A DNA stretch of 64,000 bases, taken from Actinobacteria bacterium OV320 (GTDB taxonomy: Bacteria; Actinomycetota; Actinomycetes; Streptomycetales; Streptomycetaceae). The stretch is taken from positions 310,001 through 374,000 of the forward strand of contig LJCX01000031.1 of assembly GCA_001298545.1 (NCBI GenBank), given 5' to 3'. The notes below the pieces were generated by a model, which had not been told where the DNA came from, searched no databases, and worked only from the letters and a program-made list of their open reading frames with translations. A program made the translations under genes and the position numbers. This document shows, one piece after another, positions 23,521 through 31,761 of the stretch. Within the stretch, counting starts at the first letter, position 1. Every line of letters starts with the position of its first letter.

Positions 23521-24723
23521 ATGACCGGCCACACATACCGACAGCTCTTCCGCACGCCCGAGTTCACGCCCCTCTTCCTCTCCGTCGCCGCCCAGACCGC
23601 CGCCGGGACGGTGAGCGGGCTCGCGCTCGGCACGCTCGTCTACCGGGCCACCGACTCCCCACTGCTGTCGGCGGTGAGCATGTTCGGCCCGTCGCTCGCG
23701 CAGGTGCTGGGCGCGACCTTCTTCCTCTCGGGCGCCGACCGGCTGCCCCCGAGGTCGGCGCTGACCGGCCTCTCCCTCGCCTTCGCCGCCGCGACGGCCG
23801 TCCTGGCGCTGCCCGGACTGCCGGTGTGGGGTGTCTTCGCGGTCGTGCTCCTCCAGGGACTGATCGCCTCGCTCGGCGGGGGCGTCCGCTGGGGCCTGCT
23901 CAACGAGATCCTCACCAAGGACGGCTATCTGCCGGGGCGTTCGCTCTTCAACATGCTGAGCGGACTGATACAGATCATCGGCTTCGCCGCCGGTGGCGCG
24001 CTCGTGACCGTGCTCTCCCCGCGTCCGGTCCTGCTGCTCGCCGCCCTGCTCTACACGACCGCCGCCGTGATCACCCGCCTCGGCCTGACCGTCCGCCCGC
24101 CGCGAGCCGGCGGCCGTCCCTCGGTCGCGGCGACCCGGCGCACGAACGCCGAGCTGTGGTCCTCGCGGCCCCGTCGCCTCACCTATCTGGGCCTGTGGCT
24201 CCCCAACGGGCTGGTCGTCGGCTGCGAAGCGCTCTTCGTGTCCTACGACCCCGACGCGGCAGGCACGTTGTTCGCGTGCGGCGCGCTGGGCATGCTGGCC
24301 GGTGACGTGACCGTGGGCCGCCTCGTCCCGCCGGCCCTGCGCCCCCGCCTGGCCACGCCCCTCCTGCTGCTGCTGGCCACTCCCTACGCCTTCTTCGCCC
24401 TGCGTCCCGCCCTTCCGCTCGCGGCGGTCTGCGCGGCCCTCGCCTCCGTCGGATTCGGCGCGAGCCTGGTCCAGCAGGAGCGGCTGATGGCCCTCACTCC
24501 GCCCGAACTCAGCGGCCACGCACTGGGGTTGCACTCGGCCGGCATGCTCACCATGCAGGGCGTCAGCGCGGCGCTGGCCGGAGCGGTCGCCCAACTCACC
24601 TCACCCGCAACGGCGATGACGGTGATGGCGCTGGTGTCGATCGCGGTGACCCTGACACTGAAGGTCGCCGGACGAGCAGACACGGAGCGCGAGGCGAACG
24701 ACTTCGGGCGGGTGAGCGGGTGA
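23521..24723 (+). CDS. MFS transporter
   Basis: A 400-aa carrier with about 12 membrane helices and the overall pattern of the DHA-type drug exporters. It starts TYRQLFRTPEFTPLFLSVAA, and the second half has PELSGHALGLHSAGMLTMQG. The substrate is unknown. Control by the divergent ArsR-type regulator is likely from the shared palindrome. Its 3' end runs into a GTGCGTGAGCGGG microsatellite (24724-24780). Confidence 0.88.
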   Translation: MTGHTYRQLFRTPEFTPLFLSVAAQTAAGTVSGLALGTLVYRATDSPLLSAVSMFGPSLAQVLGATFFLSGADRLPPRSALTGLSLAFAAATAVLALPGLPVWGVFAVVLLQGLIASLGGGVRWGLLNEILTKDGYLPGRSLFNMLSGLIQIIGFAAGGALVTVLSPRPVLLLAALLYTTAAVITRLGLTVRPPRAGGRPSVAATRRTNAELWSSRPRRLTYLGLWLPNGLVVGCEALFVSYDPDAAGTLFACGALGMLAGDVTVGRLVPPALRPRLATPLLLLLATPYAFFALRPALPLAAVCAALASVGFGASLVQQERLMALTPPELSGHALGLHSAGMLTMQGVSAALAGAVAQLTSPATAMTVMALVSIAVTLTLKVAGRADTEREANDFGRVSG

Positions 24724-24807
24724 GCGGGTACGTGCGTGAGCGGGTGTGTGCGTGTGTGCGTGAGCGCGTGCGTGGGAGATGGCAGGGCGACCGGGGTCAG
24801 ACCGGGT

Positions 24808-25242
24808 TCAGGCGTCCGGGTCGGTGAAGACCTCGGGCACCTTGTTGTCGACGACGACGCGGGCGAGCAGCGCGGCGAGCCGGTCGCGTTCGCTCGTGTT
24901 CAGCCCCGAGGGCACGTTCTCGAGGCGGCGGTACGTCTCGTCGTAGAACCCTTGCGCCAGCCGGTGGCCTTCCGCGGTGAGTCCGACGCGGACGGCCCGC
25001 CCGTCCCGCGGATCCGGCTCGCGCCGGACCAGTCCGCGCTGGACCGTCCGGTCCACCAGCCCCGTCAGGCTGGACTTGGCGAGCCCGAGCATCTCGCCGA
25101 GTTCGCTCATGCCGTACGGCTGCGGCATCAGCACGCACAGCAGTTGGCCCTGTTGCGGTGTGATGCCGTGGGCGCGGCTCGACTCGGCGTACACGGCGTT
25201 CACGAGGAACGCCGACCGCACCAACGCGGCCACGACCGCCAT
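24808..25242 (-). CDS. MarR-family regulator
   Basis: About 144 aa. The winged helix-turn-helix reads GITPQQGQLLCVLMPQPYGM, then SELGEMLGLAKSSLTGLVD and VRREPDPRDGRAVRVGLTAEG, the canonical MarR wing. The start chosen has AGGTGG five bases upstream; an in-frame ATG eight codons earlier (25266) has no ribosome site. It stands alone between convergent MFS and divergent hypothetical genes. The ligand is unknown. Confidence 0.88.
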   Translation of the reverse strand: MAVVAALVRSAFLVNAVYAESSRAHGITPQQGQLLCVLMPQPYGMSELGEMLGLAKSSLTGLVDRTVQRGLVRREPDPRDGRAVRVGLTAEGHRLAQGFYDETYRRLENVPSGLNTSERDRLAALLARVVVDNKVPEVFTDPDA

Positions 25243-25359
25243 CTGCCCACCTGCGGTTTTCCCCATGAGGGGAAAGACTAGCGGCGGGCGTGGGGAGCGT
25301 TCGACCCTCGGCCGGACGAGATGTCCGGGCGGCCCGGACGGTCGTACCCGCCCTTGCCC

Positions 25360-25365
25360 TAGGTT
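25360..25365 (+). promoter_or_regulatory. -10 element of a probable leaderless gene
   Basis: TAGGTT ends six bases before the ATG at 25372. There is no ribosome binding site, so the transcript probably begins at the start codon. Confidence 0.4.
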
Positions 25366-25371
25366 GACCGG

Positions 25372-25887
25372 ATGGGCTTCTTCGACAGATTGACCGGAAC
25401 CAGACACCCCGAGAGCGGTCTCGTGCCGCGCTCCGCCGAGGAGGTCCGGGCCGCACTGTTCGCCGTCAACGGCCCGGAGGTTGCGTACCGCGTACGCGAC
25501 GCGCTGCCCGAGGAACGTGCCGATCTGGTGGCGGAGTGGCGGGTCAGGGAGCCCTCCTGGCACTCGTACTTCGTCCAGGTACGCATGCGGCAGACGCTCA
25601 AGACACGGATGCGTCTGCTGCCGGGGGCCCACGAGGTGCGCAGCGTCGACGAGTTGCGTGAGGTCACGTGGGTGGGCGACCCTCCCCGGCTGGCCGTGGC
25701 GCGGGAGTTCGGCCGCGGCCAGGTGACCGCGGTCTCCCGCCAATGGACGGTCGAGCGTGGTCCCGACGGCCGTCGGCGCCTCCAGGAGACGTACCGCTTC
25801 GACCCGGCGGAGATGAAGGATCCGCTGCGGGAGGCGGTGCTGGCGGCGGGTTGGATCTGGCGCGGGGTGGCGTTCGGCAGGCTGTGA
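25372..25887 (+). CDS. Hypothetical protein, 171 aa
   Basis: A soluble 171-aa protein beginning MGFFDRLTGTRHPESGLVPR. It contains a run of charged beta strands (YFVQVRMRQTLKTRMRLLPG, REVTWVGDPPRLAVAREFGRG, YRFDPAEMKDPLREAVLAAG). It looks like a compact alpha/beta protein. I recognise it only as a type of Streptomyces hypothetical protein, and there are no catalytic motifs. Probably leaderless. Confidence 0.6.
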   Translation: MGFFDRLTGTRHPESGLVPRSAEEVRAALFAVNGPEVAYRVRDALPEERADLVAEWRVREPSWHSYFVQVRMRQTLKTRMRLLPGAHEVRSVDELREVTWVGDPPRLAVAREFGRGQVTAVSRQWTVERGPDGRRRLQETYRFDPAEMKDPLREAVLAAGWIWRGVAFGRL

Positions 25888-25959
25888 GCGAAGCCGGGGG
25901 AGGGGTGCCGGGAGGGACGCGGGGAGTGGCGAGGGAGGCGGCGAGGGAGGCGAGGGGCC

Positions 25960-26472
25960 TCAGGCGTGCTGGGCGTGGGCGACGGCGTGGCCCTTGCCGC
26001 GGCCGATCATCCACTTGTTCACGGGCGTGGTGATCAGGAAGGCGATCACGAAGCCGCCCAGGAGGGCTGCCCAGAACAGCCCGTCCGACAACTCGGCCTC
26101 CATCGCGCCCGGGGTGAGGGCGACGACGGTGTTGTCGACCAGTTCCATCACGGCGATCGACACGGTGTCGGCGGCCAGCGCCACCTTGACCGCGGCCCTG
26201 AGGCCCAGGCCGGCCCGGCGCACCGCGAACAGGGTGAAGGAGTAGCCGAACAGGAACGCGAGAACGATCGCGACGACCATGGTCGGCACATTGCCCCAGC
26301 CGAGGGCGGTACCGATGACCATCCCGAGGATCTCGCCGATGGCGCACCCGGTGAGGCAGTGCAGGGTCGCCGTCATCGCCATGGACCAGGAGACGCCCCC
26401 GTGCCGCGCCGCCGGGGAGGCGTGATCGTGGTGCCGGTCGCCGTGCGGAGGGTGGTGCTGGTCATGGTCCAT
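25960..26472 (-). CDS. DUF4396 membrane protein with His-rich N-terminus
   Basis: A 170-aa protein with four to five membrane helices. The first 25 residues hold at least nine histidines (MDHDQHHPPHGDRHHDHASP), a classic metal-binding tail. The first helix carries TLHCLTGCAIGEILG, with one His and two Cys inside the membrane, also suited to metal. This pattern and length fit DUF4396 proteins. A CsoR-like box lies ten bases before its start, so copper-dependent expression is likely. Role inferred: copper or other soft-metal handling in the membrane, not demonstrated. Confidence 0.8.
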   Translation of the reverse strand: MDHDQHHPPHGDRHHDHASPAARHGGVSWSMAMTATLHCLTGCAIGEILGMVIGTALGWGNVPTMVVAIVLAFLFGYSFTLFAVRRAGLGLRAAVKVALAADTVSIAVMELVDNTVVALTPGAMEAELSDGLFWAALLGGFVIAFLITTPVNKWMIGRGKGHAVAHAQHA

Positions 26473-26481
26473 GCGTTCTGT

Positions 26482-26498
26482 ATACCCCCTAGGGGTAT
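26482..26498. promoter_or_regulatory. CsoR-like copper operator
   Basis: ATACCCCCTAGGGGTAT is a 7-3-7 inverted repeat (ATACCCC / GGGGTAT). G/C tracts flanked by ATAC/GTAT are the known operator form for the copper-sensing repressor CsoR in actinobacteria. It sits between divergent DUF4396 and BlaI/CopY-type genes, ten bases from the former. No csoR gene is in the window. Confidence 0.65.
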
Positions 26499-26599
26499 GG
26501 GAAGCAAGGGTCCGCCCGGGCGACGGGAGGCGGGTGCGGCGGGCGGCGTCTATACGATGTCCGACCGGGAAACGGACGGCGGCGGAGAGGAGACGGGGC

Positions 26600-27007
26600 G
26601 TGACGGATCACCGGCAGCGTCCCCGGCGGCGCGGACAGGGCGAGCTGGAGGCGTTGGTCCTGTCGGCGCTGCGGGAGGCGGACGGTCCGGCCACCGCCGG
26701 GTGGGTGCAGGAACGCCTGGGCGGCGGTCTCGCCTATACGACGGTGATCACGATCCTCACCCGGCTGCTCGCCAAGGGCGCGGTCACCCGCGAGCGCGGC
26801 GGGCGGTCGTTCACCTGGCTGCCCGCGTCCGACGAGGCCGGTCTCGCCGCCCAGCGCATGCGCAGGGTGCTGGACGCCGAGCGGGACCGCGAGGCCGTGC
26901 TGGCCAGTTTCGTCACCGGCCTCGGCCCCGATGACGAACGGCTGCTGCGCGAACTCCTTGGCCGGCCCCGCGACGAAGAGGAAGAAGAGGAAGAGGAGGA
27001 AGGCTGA
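26600..27007 (+). CDS. BlaI/MecI/CopY-family repressor
   Basis: A 135-aa protein. Its winged helix is GQGELEALVLSALREADGPA, then YTTVITILTRLLAKGAVTRE and RSFTWLPASDEAG. The C-terminal helix would mediate dimerisation. The tail is an oligo-Glu run from GAA/GAG repeats. The GTG start has an AGGAG site. Relatives control beta-lactamases or copper ATPases and are often next to an M56 peptidase sensor; none is here. The divergent DUF4396 gene and copper-type operator point to the CopY side of the family. Confidence 0.88.
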   Translation: MTDHRQRPRRRGQGELEALVLSALREADGPATAGWVQERLGGGLAYTTVITILTRLLAKGAVTRERGGRSFTWLPASDEAGLAAQRMRRVLDAERDREAVLASFVTGLGPDDERLLRELLGRPRDEEEEEEEEEG

Positions 27008-27226
27008 GGTCTCAGGTGCTGCCGCTCACCGCGCGGCCGGCCGAGCAGCATCGGCATCCGCATTCGCATCCGCACGCCGCGACGCGCCTCTGACCGTTCG
27101 GCCGCGGCGCGAGGTTTATCCGGCCGGAAGCCGGTAAGCAGGGCCCGGTAATGGTGTCGGAGCCTCCCCCCGGCGGGTCCTGGGCAGGGAGCACGGTCGT
27201 GTGAGAGGTGTTCTGGTCTGTCCGGG

Positions 27227-28453
27227 TTGCGCCAGGAGGGCATCGGGCAGGCCACACTGCCCTCGAACGACACCGAGCCGACACCGGCGGGGCCGACGCA
27301 GGCCGAGCCTCCACAGGCCCGGCCGACACAGACCGAGCCGACGCAGGCCGAGCCGACGCAGGCCGAGCCGACGCAGGCCGAGCCGACACAGGCCGAGCCG
27401 ACAGCCGCGGAGCCGGCACAGGCCGCGCCCGCGAAGAAGCGGGACGCCTTCTTCGACAACGCCAAGTACCTGGCGATCCTGCTGGTCGCCGTGGGCCACG
27501 CCTGGGAACCCCTGCGCGAGGGCAGCCGCACGGTCACCGCGTTCTACACGCTCGTGTACGCCTTCCACATGCCGGCGTTCATCGTCATCTCCGGCCACTT
27601 CTCCCGCGGCTTCGACGGCAGCCCGCGGCGCGTCAAGCGCCTGATCACCGGCGTGGCCGTGCCGTACGTGGTCTTCGAGGTGGCGTACACCCTCGTCACG
27701 AGGTGGACCGACGACGCCCCGGACCGCGACATCAGCCTGCTGGACCCCCTCTACCTGACCTGGTTCCTGGCGGCCCTGTTCGTCTGGCGGCTGACCGCGC
27801 CGGTCTGGCGCCTCGTACGCCGGCCCCTGCCGCTCGCCCTGGCCGTCGCGATGCTCGCGACCCTCTCGCCCGCCATCGGCAAGGACCTCGACCTCCAGCG
27901 GGTCCTCCAGTTCCTGCCCTACTTCGTCCTGGGCCTGCTGCTGAAGCCGGAGCACTTCCGGCTGGTGCGCCGCCGCGCGGTACGCGTCGCCGCCGTGCCG
28001 GTCTTCGCGGCCGCCCTGGCCGTGGCGTACTGGGCGGCCCCGCGCGGCGTCTACCCCTGGTTCTTCCACAACGACAGCGCCGTACAGCTCGGGGCGCCCG
28101 CCTGGTCCGGCCCGGTGATGACCCTGGCCACCTTCGGCTGCTCCCTCGTCCTGGTGGCCTGCTTCCTTGCCTGGGTACCGGGACGCCCCACCTGGTTCAC
28201 CGCCCTCGGCGCGGCCACGCTCTACGGCTATCTCCTGCACGGCTTCGTCAAGCAGGCCGCCGGCCCCGCCCACTGGTACGACCACCCCTGGATCCACCAG
28301 CCGTTCGGCGCCCTCGCCGTCACCCTCGTCGCCGCCCTGACCGTGACCCTGCTGTGCACGTCCCCCGTCCGGCGGGTCTTCCGGTGCGTGGTGGAGCCGA
28401 GGGCGGAGTGGGCGTTCAGGCGGGGCGGCGAGGGCGGACGCGCGGCGGCGTAG
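27227..28453 (+). CDS. Membrane acyltransferase (acyltransferase-3 family)
   Basis: About 408 aa with ten membrane helices of the acyltransferase-3 type. RDAFFDNAKYLAILLVAVGH includes the family His, and FHMPAFIVISGHFSRGF, TWFLAALFVWRL and LYGYLLHGFVKQ follow. Such enzymes move acyl groups onto sugars of the cell envelope or natural products. Before the first helix is a cytoplasmic TQAEP repeat of 9 units. The start is uncertain: a TTG at 27227 is the first in-frame option, without a good ribosome site. It is the downstream neighbour of the BlaI-type gene on the same strand, 219 bp away. Confidence 0.8.
   Translation: MRQEGIGQATLPSNDTEPTPAGPTQAEPPQARPTQTEPTQAEPTQAEPTQAEPTQAEPTAAEPAQAAPAKKRDAFFDNAKYLAILLVAVGHAWEPLREGSRTVTAFYTLVYAFHMPAFIVISGHFSRGFDGSPRRVKRLITGVAVPYVVFEVAYTLVTRWTDDAPDRDISLLDPLYLTWFLAALFVWRLTAPVWRLVRRPLPLALAVAMLATLSPAIGKDLDLQRVLQFLPYFVLGLLLKPEHFRLVRRRAVRVAAVPVFAAALAVAYWAAPRGVYPWFFHNDSAVQLGAPAWSGPVMTLATFGCSLVLVACFLAWVPGRPTWFTALGAATLYGYLLHGFVKQAAGPAHWYDHPWIHQPFGALAVTLVAALTVTLLCTSPVRRVFRCVVEPRAEWAFRRGGEGGRAAA
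27296..27430. repeat. 15-bp tandem repeat coding for TQAEP
   Basis: Nine units of the ACGCAGGCCGAGCCG type, the central four nearly identical, encode the Pro/Glu/Thr/Gln-rich tail before the first membrane helix of the acyltransferase. The period keeps the frame open when copies are gained or lost. Confidence 0.8.
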
Positions 28454-28459
28454 GCACGG

Positions 28460-30844
28460 TCACTCGGTGCGCAGGGCGGTGGCCGTCCTCGTCCTGGCGG
28501 CCCAGCCGGCCGGGAGCAGGGCGCCCGCCACCGCGATGACCAGCCCGCCCAGGGCGAGCAGGGCCAGCTCGGGCGCGTCGTAGACGGCGACGTGCGACGG
28601 CGGCAGGGTCATGCCGACGGCGTCGCCCATGAACGGCGTGACGTAGTGGTGCAGGGCGACGCCGACCGGGACCGCCACCGCCCCGGCCACCAGACCGATC
28701 CCGGCGACCGAGGTGACGACCATGGTCACGGTCTGCCGGGGGGCCATGCCCAGGGCCTTGAGGACACCGAGGTCGTGCACCCGGTCGCGGGTGTCGAGCA
28801 CGACCGTGTTGAGCACGCCCAGGCCCGCGACCACGACGAGCATCAGGGTGAGGGTCCCGATCAGCGCGTCCATGGCGACGATCACGCTGGATTCGTCGTC
28901 GGTGTTTGCCAGGGCGACGGCGCCGAGCGGGTCGAGCCGGTCGTTGAGCGCGGTCAGATAGCGCGTCAGCTCCGTGCCCGGTTCCGTCTCCACGTCGTAC
29001 TGGCCCGGCGTCGCGTCGAGCCCGAGCGCGGTGAGGGTCGAGGTCGGGGTCAGCAGCTCCATGCCCTCTCCCTCGGTGAAGAACGCCTCGCCGACGATCC
29101 GTACCGTGACGTGCCGCCCCTGCTCCGTCAGCGTCACCGTGTCGCCGACCCGGATTCCGGCGGCCTTCAGGAAGCGGGTGGTGACCACGGCCTGGCCCGG
29201 CCCGTCCAGCCAGTCGCCCGAGACCATCGGGGGGCCGGCCCAGGACGCGTCGCCCTGGTACGCCACCACGGTGGTGGCGCCGGTGATGCCGGACGCGCTC
29301 ACCTCCGCCCGGGTCGTGCCGTAGAAGCGGCCGGTCCCCCGCTGTGCGCGGAGCGCGGCGGCGATCTCGGCCGGGTCGGCCTTCGGCTCTTCGGGCCCGC
29401 CGCCCACATGGACCGCCTGCGCGCCGGGCGGCGCCTGCCCGCCGCCCGTGCCGACGGCGACCGACCCGGCCGAGTTCAGCATGCGGTCCGACTGGACGGC
29501 CCCGAGCGTGAGGGCGAGCCCCACCCCGAAGGTGACGGCGGCGGCGCCGAAGACCACCGCGGCGGCCATCGTCGCCGAACGCGCCGGCCGGGCGAAGGGG
29601 CCCGCCAGCCCGAGACCGACCGCCGGTGGCAGCGCCAGCCGTCCGGTGAGCCGCCGCGCCAGGCGCCCCCGGCCGGTGCCGGGCGTACGTCCGGTGGTGA
29701 TCGCCGCCACGGTGCGCAGCCGTCCGGCGCGCAGCGCGGGCACCAGAGCGGCGCAGGCGACCAGGACGAGGGCCGTCGCGGGCACGGCGACATCGATCCA
29801 CAGCGGGATCGACGCCGCCGGACCGTCGAAGGCCTCGCCGACCTCGGCGAGTACCGGGACGGCCAGCAGATGGCCCACCACCAGCCCCAGGGCGCAGCCG
29901 ACGGCCGCGGGGACCAGCGCCTGCCCGACGTAGGCCCGTACGACCTGCGCGGGGGTGAAGCCGAGGGACTTGAGGATGCCGATGCGCCGGGTCGCGGCAC
30001 CCACCGCGCCGCTCACGACGATGCCGATGACCAGGACCGACAGGAGCAGCCCGAGGACACCGAAGGCGGCCAGGAACGGCACGAACGCCTTCGCGTTGGC
30101 GGTCTTTTCCTGCTTGACCGTCAGATAGGACTGCGACCCGGTCAGCGCGCCCTTCGGCACCGCCGCGGTGAGCGCGGCCCGGCCTGCGGCGACCTGGGCG
30201 TCCGTCCCCGCGGCGGCGAGGCGGTAGAGCATCTCGTACTCGGGGGCGCCGCCCGGCGCGGCCAGCGACGCGGCCCGCGCGGGGGTCACCCAGGCGTCCG
30301 CGGTGCCGGTCACCGACCGGGCGACTCCGACCACGGTCAGCGTGGGGCTGCCCGGCGCGTCGGGGAACGTCAGCCGCGTGCCCGGTTCGACGGGCAGCGT
30401 GTCCTTGGCCACCACGATCTGGCCGGGCCCGGTGAGCCAGGTGCCGGAGACGAGGTCGACCCGGTCGACACCGCCCCCGGCCTCCGCCCGGCCGGCGACG
30501 GTCACCGGCGGCAGGTCGACACCTTCCGGGAGGATGTCCGAGGACGAGGCGGTACGCGCGCGTACCGCGACGGTCCGGAAGGGCCCGGCCGCGGCGGTCA
30601 CGCCCTTCGCGTGGGCGGTCGCCGTGAGTTCCGTCGCCGTCACCTTCGCGCCGTCGAACCGCGCGGTCAGGTGCGCGCCGCGCTGCTGGGCGAAGGCGTG
30701 GTCGAAAGGCGCCTGGGACGCGACGAGCAGCCCGGCGGCAAGAAACGACGCGGTGACGGCCATGAGCGTCGTCATGATCATCACGGCGGTCTGCACCCGC
30801 CGCCGCCCGACCCCGGCGCGCACCACCCGGCCGAGGGCGCTCAT
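28460..30844 (-). CDS. ABC transporter permease (FtsX/MacB-like)
   Basis: A 794-aa permease with the FtsX architecture. There is an N-terminal helix (TAVMIMTTLMAVTASFLAAG), a large outer domain, and then two blocks of three to four helices near the middle (LGLLLSVLVIGIVVSGAVGA) and the end (LMLVVVAGLGVLNTVVLDTR, the typical FtsX motif). Such pumps expel peptides or lipoproteins, or act with a two-component system in antibiotic sensing. Its start overlaps the stop of the ATPase gene by four bases (ATGA), so the two are one transcript. Confidence 0.93.
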   Translation of the reverse strand: MSALGRVVRAGVGRRRVQTAVMIMTTLMAVTASFLAAGLLVASQAPFDHAFAQQRGAHLTARFDGAKVTATELTATAHAKGVTAAAGPFRTVAVRARTASSSDILPEGVDLPPVTVAGRAEAGGGVDRVDLVSGTWLTGPGQIVVAKDTLPVEPGTRLTFPDAPGSPTLTVVGVARSVTGTADAWVTPARAASLAAPGGAPEYEMLYRLAAAGTDAQVAAGRAALTAAVPKGALTGSQSYLTVKQEKTANAKAFVPFLAAFGVLGLLLSVLVIGIVVSGAVGAATRRIGILKSLGFTPAQVVRAYVGQALVPAAVGCALGLVVGHLLAVPVLAEVGEAFDGPAASIPLWIDVAVPATALVLVACAALVPALRAGRLRTVAAITTGRTPGTGRGRLARRLTGRLALPPAVGLGLAGPFARPARSATMAAAVVFGAAAVTFGVGLALTLGAVQSDRMLNSAGSVAVGTGGGQAPPGAQAVHVGGGPEEPKADPAEIAAALRAQRGTGRFYGTTRAEVSASGITGATTVVAYQGDASWAGPPMVSGDWLDGPGQAVVTTRFLKAAGIRVGDTVTLTEQGRHVTVRIVGEAFFTEGEGMELLTPTSTLTALGLDATPGQYDVETEPGTELTRYLTALNDRLDPLGAVALANTDDESSVIVAMDALIGTLTLMLVVVAGLGVLNTVVLDTRDRVHDLGVLKALGMAPRQTVTMVVTSVAGIGLVAGAVAVPVGVALHHYVTPFMGDAVGMTLPPSHVAVYDAPELALLALGGLVIAVAGALLPAGWAARTRTATALRTE

Positions 30845-31548
30845 CGGGACACCGCCGCCGCGGCGCTTCTGGTGTCCCGGACGACACGGCCGTCGATCAG
30901 CTCGACGGTCCGGGTCGCACAGGATGCCGCGAGGCTCAGATCGTGGGTGACCAGGACGATCGTCTGCCCCGAGGCGTTGAGTTCGGCGAGCAGTTCCCGC
31001 ACGTCAGCGCCGGAGGCGGTGTCCAGCGCGCCGGTGGGCTCGTCGGCCAGCAGCAGGGCCGGACGGTTCATCAGGGCCCGGGCGACCGCGACGCGCTGCC
31101 GCTCCCCGCCGGACAATCTGCCGGGGTAGGCGTCCGCGTGCCGGTCGATGCGCAGGTCCGCCAGCAGACCGGCGGCCCGCGCGCGGGCCTCGGCCCGGGG
31201 CATCCCCGCCAACCGGGCGGGCAGCAGCACGTTGTCGGTGACCGTCAGATCGTCCAGCAGGTTGAAGAACTGGAATACCATCCCGACCTTCGTACGCCGG
31301 TACCGCGCCGACCCGGCCTCGCTCAGCTCGTCCACCCGCAGCCCGTCCACCGTGACACCGCCCGTGCTCGGCCGGTCGAGTCCCGCGATCAGGTTGAGCA
31401 GCGTGGACTTGCCGCTGCCGGACGGCCCGAGGACGGCGAGCGCCTCTCCGGCGGCCACGCTCAGCGTCACGTCGGCGAGGGCCGGCGGCCCTTCCCCGTA
31501 CGTCCTGCTCACAGCCCGCATGTCGATGACGGGCTCGGTCGCTGCCAC
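30841..31548 (-). CDS. ABC transporter ATPase (MacB/LolD-like)
   Basis: A 235-aa ATPase. The Walker A is GPSGSGKSTLLNLIAG, the Q loop is VGMVFQFFNLLDDLTVTDNV, the signature is LSGGERQRVAVARAL, and the Walker B is LLLADEPTGALD. The layout matches exporters of the MacB/LolD class that partner FtsX-like permeases. The GTG start has a GGAGG site. It is divergent from a histidine kinase gene 213 bp away, so the kinase-regulator pair probably controls the pump. Confidence 0.95.
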   Translation of the reverse strand: MAATEPVIDMRAVSRTYGEGPPALADVTLSVAAGEALAVLGPSGSGKSTLLNLIAGLDRPSTGGVTVDGLRVDELSEAGSARYRRTKVGMVFQFFNLLDDLTVTDNVLLPARLAGMPRAEARARAAGLLADLRIDRHADAYPGRLSGGERQRVAVARALMNRPALLLADEPTGALDTASGADVRELLAELNASGQTIVLVTHDLSLAASCATRTVELIDGRVVRDTRSAAAAVSR

Positions 31549-31761
31549 GGTGCCTCCAGGGTCGGCGGTCGACGGTTCGGTCCGAAGCTAGGGGCGGACC
31601 CTTGTCGGAGTCGTCGCCTGCTGTGGCGAGACCGGCTGCCGCCCCGGGATGACCCGCCGGGCATGTCATCCCTGCGATGTACGCGGCGGATGCAGGCCGC
31701 CCGCGCCGCCGTCCGCAGCGGGACGGATGTGGGAGGGCATACGGGTTGCCACACTGTGCGC

